Source: an uncultured Pseudomonadota bacterium | GTDB taxonomy: Bacteria > Myxococcota_A > UBA9042 > CAIXZC01 | NCBI GenBank assembly: GCA_937876385.1 | Contig: CALFHQ010000664.1 | Coordinates: forward strand, 1-5,121 | DNA: 5,121 nt | Direction of reading: 5' to 3' | Part shown: in pieces, positions 1-5,121 of the stretch | How positions within the stretch are numbered: the stretch's first letter is position 1 | How the letters are laid out: each line of letters starts with the position of its first letter | The notes under the pieces: generated by a model | What the model was told of the DNA's origin: nothing | Database searches by the model: none | The model's input: only the letters and a program-made list of their open reading frames with translations | Translations under genes and position numbers: made by a program

Positions 1-135
1 AACGAAGTCCGATGGACCCAAGCGGGCAACGAAGTCCGATGGACCCAAGCGGGCAACGAAGTCCGATGGACCCAAGCGGGCACCCAGGTCCGATGGACCC
101 AAGCGGGCACCCAGGTCCGATGGACCCAAGCGGGC
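1..135. repeat. Five tandem copies of a 27-bp repeat
   Basis: Five direct copies with no spacers occupy 1-27, 28-54, 55-81, 82-108 and 109-135. The last 20 bases of the unit (GTCCGATGGACCCAAGCGGG plus a final C) are the same in every copy. Copies 1-3 begin AACGAAG and copies 4-5 begin ACCCAGG, so there are two subtypes in two homogeneous blocks, as expected from duplication by slippage or unequal exchange. The unit is a multiple of three and has no stop in any of six frames, so copy-number change would not break a reading frame. The array starts at the window edge and may continue upstream. It lies inside the inferred basic tail of the upstream gene. Confidence 0.95.
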
Positions 136-175
136 ACCTGCGGGCAAGGGAAGGGGAGCACGGGGAGGAAAGTGA
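2..175 (+). CDS. 3' end of an upstream gene: Lys/Arg-rich repeated C-terminal tail (partial, product unknown)
   Basis: The frame beginning at base 2 is open from the window edge to a TGA at 173-175, giving 57 residues with no start needed inside the window. It reads three copies of TKSDGPKRA, two of PRSDGPKRA, then PAGKGRGARGGK. I count 19 Lys/Arg and 5 Asp, so the tail is strongly basic and rich in Gly and Pro. The stop overlaps the next ATG as TGATG, the layout of translationally coupled genes. All other frames are also open through the repeat, so openness alone proves nothing. The choice rests on the stop/start overlap and on the copy-to-copy change being charge-conserving here (Lys to Arg). 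Tails like this are known in RluB-type rRNA pseudouridine synthases and DEAD-box RNA helicases, where they bind RNA. No catalytic domain lies in the window, so the product is not assigned. Confidence 0.6.
   Translation, partial: TKSDGPKRATKSDGPKRATKSDGPKRAPRSDGPKRAPRSDGPKRAPAGKGRGARGGK
161..174 (+). promoter_or_regulatory. Shine-Dalgarno site fixing the peptidase start at ATG 175
   Basis: CGGGGAGGAAA occupies 161-171. Its GGAGG core ends at 168, six bases before ATG 175, an ideal spacing. A GTG at 172 lies only three bases after the core and is a worse start. The same 11 bases, again 3 nt before an ATG, precede the lipoprotein gene. Confidence 0.85.
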
Positions 176-2316
176 TGTTCCAGATCAGGCGGTCGATTGG
201 GTTTCTGGTTGGTGTGCTGGCGCTTTGCCTGTCGATTCCGGCGTTTGGAGCGTGGAAGTACCCGGAGGCTCGCCGGATGGACCTCGTGGAGGACTACCAC
301 GGCACCCCCGTGAAGGCACCGTTTCGTCGGTTGGAGGACGACTCCTCGAAGGAGACTCGCCAGTTCAACGAGGCCCAGAACAAGCTCACCTTCGACACAT
401 TGCGTGGAAACCCGCAGTGGACCCGCCTGAAAGACCGAATCGAAGCGCTGTGGAATTTCCCTCGAGTCTCCTCCCCCGGGCATCGAGGCCCCTACTACTT
501 CTTCTCGAAGAACGATGGGCTTCAGAACCAGGCGATTTTGTACGTCCAGAAGGGATTGAAGGGTGCCCCTCGGGTGCTTTTGGATCCTAACAAGCTCAGC
601 GACGACGGTACCACGGCCCTAAGCTCCGCCCGAGTTTCCAATGACGGGACGCTCATGGCGTATGGAATCTCGGTGCACGGGAGTGACCGGCAGGAGTTTC
701 GAATTCGGCAGGTGGAGTCGGGAAATGACCTCCCCGAGGTCATTTCGTGGTGCAAGTTCACGTCCATCGCCTGGCTTCCAGACAACTCCGGGTTCTACTA
801 CAACCGTTTCCCGACGCCGGGGTCGGTGCCGGCGGAAGATGAGAACAACTTCAACAAGGTCTACTTCCACAAGTTGGGCACATCTCAGGAGAAGGACGTC
901 CTGGTTTTCGAGCGTCCAGACGCCAAAGAGTTGATGTTCAGCCCCTACGTCACCGAAGACGGGAAGTGGCTGGTCCTCCTCGTGTACAACGGAACCGACC
1001 CTCGAAACGGTGTGTACTACCGAAGCATCGAGCACGGGGGCAACTTCGTGCGCTTGTTTGAACCTGAGGAGGCGATGTACGAGTTCATCGAGAGCCAGGA
1101 CACCCGGTTCTTCATCAAGACGGACAAGGACGCTCCTCGAGGTCGTGTTGCCGTGGTGGACGTGTCCCAGGAATCTCCTGAGCTTGAGCCCATACTCCCC
1201 GAAAGCCGCACCGAAGTGCTGGAAAGTGTCCAAATAATCGGGGGCATGCTGCTAACCACGGTGATGGTGGATGCCCACTCTCTGTTTATTATTCATGACC
1301 TCAGCGGCCAGCGGTTGCGGCAAGTTGAGCTTCCTGGCATCGGGTCGGTGCTGGGTGTCTCCGGGCACACCGACAGCCCCGAGTTTTTCTTCACCTTCAT
1401 GTCGTTCCTCGTGCCCCCGGAAGTACACCGGATGAACCTGGACACGGGAGAGCAATCCCTCTTCTTTCGACCGGAGTTTCCCTTCGATGCGTCGGGATAC
1501 ACCACGACGCAGGTTTTCGTGACCTCGAAGGACGGGACAAAGGTTCCCATGTTCCTGACTCACAAGAAGGGGCTTGAGAAGACCGGCGATGTCCCTGTGT
1601 TGCTGTACGGATATGGCGGATTCAACATCAACTTGACCCCTTACTTGAGCGTGGCCCGGCTGTTGTTCGTGGAAGCCGGAGGGATCTATGCGGTGGTGAA
1701 CCTGCGAGGGGGCTCCGAATACGGCGAGGAGTGGCACAAGGCAGGGATGCTGGGCAACAAGCAGAACGTCTTTGACGACTTCATCGCCAGTGCCAGATGG
1801 TTCGTGAAGAGCGGCTACTCCAAGGCCAAACGTATCGGCATCATGGGGGGAAGCAACGGTGGGCTATTGGTCACAGCGTGCATGCTTGAGGCTCCAGACG
1901 CCTTTGGCGCAGTGGTTGCCCGGGTCCCTGTGACGGACATGCTTCGCTACCATCGCTTTACCGTGGGACGCTACTGGGTTCCCGAATACGGTGACGCCGA
2001 GAAGAACCCGGAGCATTTCAAGTTCCTGTACAAGTACTCCCCCCTTCACAACGTGCAGGAGGGTGCTGAGTACCCTCCTCTTCTGGTGACCACCGCCGAC
2101 ACCGACGACCGTGTGGTTCCCGCCCATTCCCGAAAATTCATCGCCATGATGCAATGGAAGGCATCAAAGAAGAACCCCGCCCTCCTGCGGGTGGAGACCC
2201 GAGCCGGCCACGGCGCTGGAAAGCCCACGTCGAAGAAGATCGAAGAGGAAGCTGATGTCATGGCGTTCTTCTGGAAGTTCCTGGAACTGGGCGCCTATGG
2301 AGCAGACACAAATTAG
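175..2316 (+). CDS. Secreted prolyl oligopeptidase (post-proline cleaving enzyme, peptidase family S9A)
   Basis: This serine peptidase cleaves short peptides after proline (EC 3.4.21.26). The protein is 713 residues from ATG 175, within the usual family range of about 700-730. Residues 1-25 form a signal peptide (RR near the N-terminus, hydrophobic core, AFG before a likely cut at 25/26), so it probably acts in the periplasm or outside. Residues about 35-75 are the N-terminal segment, about 75-430 the seven-bladed beta-propeller, and about 440-710 the alpha/beta hydrolase domain. Visible active-site elements are YGYGGFN (Tyr480, oxyanion hole), RGGSEYGEEWH, GGSNGG with nucleophile Ser560, Trp601 in the substrate pocket, DDRVVP with Asp644 and Arg646, and GHGAGKP with His679. 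Spacing closely follows the porcine enzyme (Ser554, Asp641, His680). The start overlaps the upstream stop, and the lipoprotein gene begins 20 nt downstream. No truncation or frameshift is seen. The RR-S-I motif could suggest Tat export but is a poor match. Confidence 0.95.
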   Translation: MFQIRRSIGFLVGVLALCLSIPAFGAWKYPEARRMDLVEDYHGTPVKAPFRRLEDDSSKETRQFNEAQNKLTFDTLRGNPQWTRLKDRIEALWNFPRVSSPGHRGPYYFFSKNDGLQNQAILYVQKGLKGAPRVLLDPNKLSDDGTTALSSARVSNDGTLMAYGISVHGSDRQEFRIRQVESGNDLPEVISWCKFTSIAWLPDNSGFYYNRFPTPGSVPAEDENNFNKVYFHKLGTSQEKDVLVFERPDAKELMFSPYVTEDGKWLVLLVYNGTDPRNGVYYRSIEHGGNFVRLFEPEEAMYEFIESQDTRFFIKTDKDAPRGRVAVVDVSQESPELEPILPESRTEVLESVQIIGGMLLTTVMVDAHSLFIIHDLSGQRLRQVELPGIGSVLGVSGHTDSPEFFFTFMSFLVPPEVHRMNLDTGEQSLFFRPEFPFDASGYTTTQVFVTSKDGTKVPMFLTHKKGLEKTGDVPVLLYGYGGFNINLTPYLSVARLLFVEAGGIYAVVNLRGGSEYGEEWHKAGMLGNKQNVFDDFIASARWFVKSGYSKAKRIGIMGGSNGGLLVTACMLEAPDAFGAVVARVPVTDMLRYHRFTVGRYWVPEYGDAEKNPEHFKFLYKYSPLHNVQEGAEYPPLLVTTADTDDRVVPAHSRKFIAMMQWKASKKNPALLRVETRAGHGAGKPTSKKIEEEADVMAFFWKFLELGAYGADTN
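722..746. other. Perfect 11-bp inverted repeat (hairpin) inside the peptidase gene
   Basis: GAAATGACCTC at 722-732 and its exact reverse complement GAGGTCATTTC at 736-746 are separated by CCC. The codons read N-D-L-P-E-V-I, a stretch that fits the family's propeller sequence just before a KF-x-SIAW segment, so the site is truly coding. There is no T-run after it (GTGGTGC follows), so it is not an intrinsic terminator. A role in mRNA folding or protein binding is possible but unproven. Confidence 0.75.
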
Positions 2317-2322
2317 CAATGC

Positions 2323-2336
2323 CGGGGAGGAAACCC
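2323..2336 (+). promoter_or_regulatory. Shine-Dalgarno site fixing the lipoprotein start at ATG 2337
   Basis: CGGGGAGGAAA at 2323-2333 is identical to the block before the peptidase gene and again sits 3 nt before an ATG. The in-frame ATG at 2319 lies upstream of this site and has no ribosome site of its own, so the first six codons of the longer frame (MPGRKP) are probably untranslated. Confidence 0.85.
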
Positions 2337-3728
2337 ATGGGACGATGGACTGGATGTTTGTTGGTATCGTGCCTGCTGGTGGTGGCGTGCTCGGCCGGGA
2401 GCGGCTCGACTGATGCCGTGGAAGAGGTCTCTGGCTCAGACGTCGGGGTGGACACAGCAGTGGACGTCCAGGACGCGGCCGACGCCGTCGATGTGGAAGA
2501 TGTCGAGGCTGTGGACGACGTTCCAGGGGGAGATCTGCCGTTGGATCTGGTGCCTTGGGATGGTTTGGACGAGGACGTCACCCCCACGGATGCATTGGAT
2601 TCTCAGGAAGGGGATTCTCTGGAAGAAGACTTGCTCAACGACGTAGCGGACGTCGAGGAGATGGAGGACCAGTGGGAAGACGTGCCTTTGTGCCCTACCC
2701 TGGAGGAATTGGAAGAGCCGCGAGCCTGGGGAACGGTGTACCTGGATCCCAATTGCAGCTCCGACAGTTTCTACTCGCAAAACATCATCGAGGGGTTGGA
2801 TGAAGTGCTTCCAGGACATCCCGTTCGCCTCACCGACGGCGTGTCCACAGTGACCACCCAGACCTGCCCCGACGGCACCTACTCCTTCCCTGCTTTGGAG
2901 GATGGGCTGTACGTCGTTCAAGGGGAGGTTCCAGCAGAGGAGACCCTGTGCTCTTCGGCGAATCAGGCTCCTCGATTCTTCCAGGCCGTGGAAGAGGGGC
3001 ATGTTCGCATCGTGACGTTCGGAGACAGCATCCCCATTTACGGTCCCCAACCTCCGTTTCCAACGAGACTGGCGGACCTCCTCTCTCCGTTGGTGGAGGT
3101 GGACAATGTGAATCTGGCCCAGTCTGGTTCCACGACGAGCTACTGGATGCCGGACGGATCCCACTTTCAAAACCAGCTTGCGCCGGCGCTTCCCGGCACC
3201 GACGTTGTGATCATCTCATTGGGGGGAAATGACCTGGAATATGCGATGTACGGTGACTTCACAGGGAACCCGGAGCAACTACTGGAGATCGCCGCGCAGT
3301 TCCCCGAACTGGTAGATGAGATTCAGGTGAACCTCCAGATTATCATCGCGGCCATCAAGGAAATCGTCCCCGAAGCGGACATCGTGTACATCGTCTACCC
3401 CAACTACGCTAAGACCGCCTACTGGAAGGACTACGCCGGAGATTACATCGGCTTGGTGAACTCAGCTTTGACCAACGCCTTTGGAGAGATCAAAGAGACC
3501 ATGAGTGATCTCCCTGGGATGACCCTGGTGGACATGTTCAAAGCCACGGCGAATGAGGACCTCGACTTGTATCTCTCTGACCCCCTCCACTTGAGCGAGG
3601 CAGGCACATACCGCTGGGCCGAAGAGATCTTCGTGGCGTTGGGAGGTGTTCGCATATCGCAGTCCCCGCTGGGACTACACAGAGACATCGGTTTTGCTCC
3701 ACCGGATTGCGGGAATTCGGTTGATTGA
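2337..3728 (+). CDS. SGNH/GDSL-family hydrolase lipoprotein with acidic spacer
   Basis: The protein has 463 residues from ATG 2337. Residues 1-18 are a lipoprotein signal ending in the lipobox VVAC, with Cys18 the expected lipidated residue. Residues about 25-117 form an Asp/Glu/Val/Ala-rich spacer with 35 acidic and no basic residues. Residues about 118-210 contain GTVYLDPN, PGHPVRL and DGTYSF, resembling SdrD-B or carboxypeptidase-regulatory-like beta folds, with Cys119, 140, 177 and 205 that could pair as disulfides. Residues about 224-440 are an SGNH hydrolase: block I FGDSI with nucleophile Ser231, block II AQSG with Gly264, block III GGND with Asn298, and block V DPLH with Asp415 and His418. 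Members are esterases, lipases, acyl or deacetylating enzymes, so the substrate cannot be named. It would be anchored in the envelope with the hydrolase held away from the membrane by the spacer. It follows the peptidase gene by 20 nt, so co-transcription is likely. Confidence 0.9.
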   Translation: MGRWTGCLLVSCLLVVACSAGSGSTDAVEEVSGSDVGVDTAVDVQDAADAVDVEDVEAVDDVPGGDLPLDLVPWDGLDEDVTPTDALDSQEGDSLEEDLLNDVADVEEMEDQWEDVPLCPTLEELEEPRAWGTVYLDPNCSSDSFYSQNIIEGLDEVLPGHPVRLTDGVSTVTTQTCPDGTYSFPALEDGLYVVQGEVPAEETLCSSANQAPRFFQAVEEGHVRIVTFGDSIPIYGPQPPFPTRLADLLSPLVEVDNVNLAQSGSTTSYWMPDGSHFQNQLAPALPGTDVVIISLGGNDLEYAMYGDFTGNPEQLLEIAAQFPELVDEIQVNLQIIIAAIKEIVPEADIVYIVYPNYAKTAYWKDYAGDYIGLVNSALTNAFGEIKETMSDLPGMTLVDMFKATANEDLDLYLSDPLHLSEAGTYRWAEEIFVALGGVRISQSPLGLHRDIGFAPPDCGNSVD

Positions 3729-3779
3729 CACGGCGCCTTGCGACTGCCAGAATGGGTGGCGTTCCAAATAGGCGACGGC

Positions 3780-5121
3780 ATGAACAGCAGACACCATCAA
3801 AACGGCGAGCTTGCCCCTGAATCCAACGAGCAGAGGGGGGATAGCCACGTCATCCGGGTTCCGTTTCTAAGGTCGGCAGCGACTCGCATGGCGTCGCTCT
3901 ACTTCCTGAACCTCGTAGCCCTCCTGGTGCTCCTGTCCCTTACCATCACTCGCAGGGAAGCCATCAGTTCGCTCAAAGAACAGATCGGCGATTCGGACAA
4001 GGCGACCCGAGAGATGGGGGGGTTGATGGCCGCCGTCAACGACGCCGAGCGGGCCATCAACAATCTGCTGCTGACTGGGGATGAATCATTCCGGGAGAGC
4101 TACAACACCGCCAAACGCGAGGCGCTCACTACCATCCAGCAGCTCAAGATGGAGCAAGGCACCAAAAACCGATATGGAACCATCTGGGAGGAAATCCCCC
4201 CGCTGCTCCAGATGGAGTTGAAGCTGTACGACGACATCTCGAAATCGGAGATACTGGACACAAAGGAGCTGGCTGAAAGATTCCAGGCCCAATCTCAGAC
4301 CCGGTCCCTCGTCCGTACGAAAATCGGCCGATTGTGGGGACTCATTCAGGTTCGGCAGCAAGGGAATCTCAACGACTTTTACGAAGAGACCCGCTCATTC
4401 AACGCCATCGCAGTGTGGCTCTTGGCCTTGGCCGTCCTCTTGCTGGGGCTCTCGCTGGCCCTGACAAGGCAATACCTCAGCCGGCAATTAGGAAGGGTGC
4501 TGCGCTCGATCCAGGGGTTGGGTGGAAGGGAGATTCCTGAACCCGTCGCCTTGGAAGGCAACGAATTCCTGGTCGTGGAGAAGGCAGTTGTGGCCCTGGC
4601 CCGCAGCTTGAAGGAAGCCGGCCAGAAGGAAAAGGCCTTGCTGGAGAAGCTCCCGGCCTTGGTCTTCTCCATTGACACATCGGGCCATTTTCTGCAAATC
4701 AGTCGAGCTTCCAAAGCCCTTACGGGGCAAGACCCCGCTGATTTGGAAGGCTCCTCCCTGGGTGCCATCGTTCCCAAAGAGCAACTCGAGCAGGTTCAGC
4801 GCTTCTTGTCTCGGCTGGTGGGCAAGGGACGCGTCAACGATTTCTCCATGGAGTTGCTGCATCAAGACGGGCGAAAGGTGCCAGTGCTTATCTCTGCACA
4901 GTGGTCTGAAGTCGAAGGGCACGGCGTTGCAGTCGCCGTCGATATGACCGAGCGAGTATCAGCAGAGGAACGACTCAATCGCCTGGCGACCATCCCGGAA
5001 CAGAACCCTCACCCGATGTTCGAGCTGACTCGAGACGGGAGCATGGCCTTCGCCAACACGCCGGCCAAAGTGAAGTTCCCCGAGGTTGAACGAATGGGGA
5101 TCTCCCACCCCCTCTTCAAAG
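3780..5121 (+). CDS. Membrane sensor protein: CHASE3-like, HAMP-like and PAS domains (3' end beyond the window)
   Basis: An open frame from ATG 3780 runs 447 codons to the window edge without a stop. Residues about 38-57 and 209-228 are hydrophobic transmembrane helices that bracket a mostly helical extracytoplasmic segment. That segment holds AINNLLLTGDESFRESY (residues 92-108), matching the CHASE3 signature around LLTGD-x(4)-Y. Residues about 229-283 look like a degenerate HAMP linker. Residues about 285-393 form a PAS domain (LPALVFSIDTSGHFLQIS, then the closing strand and DMTERVSAEERL). From about 402 a second PAS begins (IPEQNPHPMFELTRDG, then FANTPA). The output domain is missing; histidine kinase or GGDEF is most usual for this layout. 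The gap from the lipoprotein gene is 51 nt. The Shine-Dalgarno is weak (AGGCGA, 3770-3775). GTG 3756 or ATG 3888 (just before the first TM) are alternative starts. Confidence 0.88.
   Translation, partial: MNSRHHQNGELAPESNEQRGDSHVIRVPFLRSAATRMASLYFLNLVALLVLLSLTITRREAISSLKEQIGDSDKATREMGGLMAAVNDAERAINNLLLTGDESFRESYNTAKREALTTIQQLKMEQGTKNRYGTIWEEIPPLLQMELKLYDDISKSEILDTKELAERFQAQSQTRSLVRTKIGRLWGLIQVRQQGNLNDFYEETRSFNAIAVWLLALAVLLLGLSLALTRQYLSRQLGRVLRSIQGLGGREIPEPVALEGNEFLVVEKAVVALARSLKEAGQKEKALLEKLPALVFSIDTSGHFLQISRASKALTGQDPADLEGSSLGAIVPKEQLEQVQRFLSRLVGKGRVNDFSMELLHQDGRKVPVLISAQWSEVEGHGVAVAVDMTERVSAEERLNRLATIPEQNPHPMFELTRDGSMAFANTPAKVKFPEVERMGISHPLFK

Noticed and set aside
1..135. CRISPR array
   Set aside because: The units are directly abutting with no unique spacers, and no cas genes are nearby.
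1..174. N-terminal extension of the peptidase through the repeat (NEVRWTQAG copies, same frame as the peptidase)
   Set aside because: The frame is open, but it would bury the signal peptide and ignore the strong ribosome site just before ATG 175.
220..240. Lipobox (LALC) in the peptidase signal peptide
   Set aside because: The residue before Cys is Leu instead of Gly, Ala or Ser, and a better signal-peptidase I site (AFG/A) follows.
12..590. 192-residue + strand frame starting with MDPSGQRSP repeats
   Set aside because: It starts within the repeat unit and overlaps the well-supported peptidase gene for over 400 bases; the downstream part resembles no family. It is open because the repeat lacks stops in every frame and the region is G+C-rich.
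619..1737. Antisense frames of 204 and 161 residues opposite the peptidase gene
   Set aside because: They lie opposite a clearly conserved enzyme gene, lack recognisable domains and are typical high-G+C shadows.
2436..3170. 244-residue antisense frame opposite the lipoprotein gene
   Set aside because: It is a mirror of the Asp/Val-rich spacer: GAC (Asp) reads as GTC (Val) on the other strand, so a stop-free antisense frame arises automatically. No ribosome site or domain is seen.
3729..3779. Intrinsic terminator or promoter between the lipoprotein and sensor genes
   Set aside because: Only a short GGCGCC palindrome is present, without a stable stem plus T-run, and no well-spaced -35/-10 pair is visible.
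3729..3779. Lipoprotein and sensor as one gene split by a TGA (same frame, no further stop between them)
   Set aside because: Sharing a frame has a one-in-three chance, the gap is short, and each protein has a complete N- or C-terminal organisation of its own.
4379..4922. Antisense frames opposite the sensor gene
   Set aside because: The + strand here encodes TM, HAMP-like and PAS sequence continuously; the antisense products match nothing recognisable.

Overview
The window is G+C-rich, densely packed bacterial DNA. Everything that looks coding is on the + strand, and gaps between genes are overlapping, 20 nt or about 50 nt, so the arrangement looks like part of one operon cut at both ends. 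No taxonomic marker is present. A secreted bacterial prolyl oligopeptidase, a lipoprotein with a long Asp/Val/Glu-rich spacer and a CHASE3-PAS sensor together would fit a Myxococcota or Bradymonadota-type (former Deltaproteobacteria) organism. That placement is an inference.

Layout: (1) Bases 1-175 hold the 3' end of an upstream gene whose start is outside the window. It is built on five 27-bp tandem repeats that encode a Lys/Arg-rich nonapeptide repeat, and its TGA stop overlaps the next ATG (TGATG). (2) Bases 175-2316 encode an exported prolyl oligopeptidase (family S9A) with an intact catalytic triad. (3) Bases 2337-3728 encode a lipoprotein with a strongly acidic spacer, a small Cys-containing beta domain and a C-terminal SGNH/GDSL hydrolase domain with all blocks visible. 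(4) From 3780 to the window end runs the N-terminal part of a membrane sensor: TM, CHASE3-like periplasmic domain, TM, HAMP-like linker, PAS, and the start of a second PAS. Its output domain (histidine kinase, GGDEF or other) lies outside the window.

Together the two complete genes supply envelope or periplasmic hydrolases: a proline-specific oligopeptidase and an esterase/lipase-like lipoprotein. The fourth gene would sense an extracytoplasmic signal. Whether it regulates the hydrolases cannot be told from this sequence. Two starts are refined: an identical 11-base Shine-Dalgarno block lies exactly 3 nt before the ATGs at 175 and 2337, favouring these over the slightly longer reading-frame starts at 172 and 2319.

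I found no RNA gene, insertion sequence, CRISPR array or convincing terminator or promoter. The most unusual items are the repeat-encoded basic tail with its coupled stop/start, a perfect 11-bp hairpin inside the peptidase gene, and the zero-basic acidic spacer of the lipoprotein. No clearly new biological system is demonstrable here.
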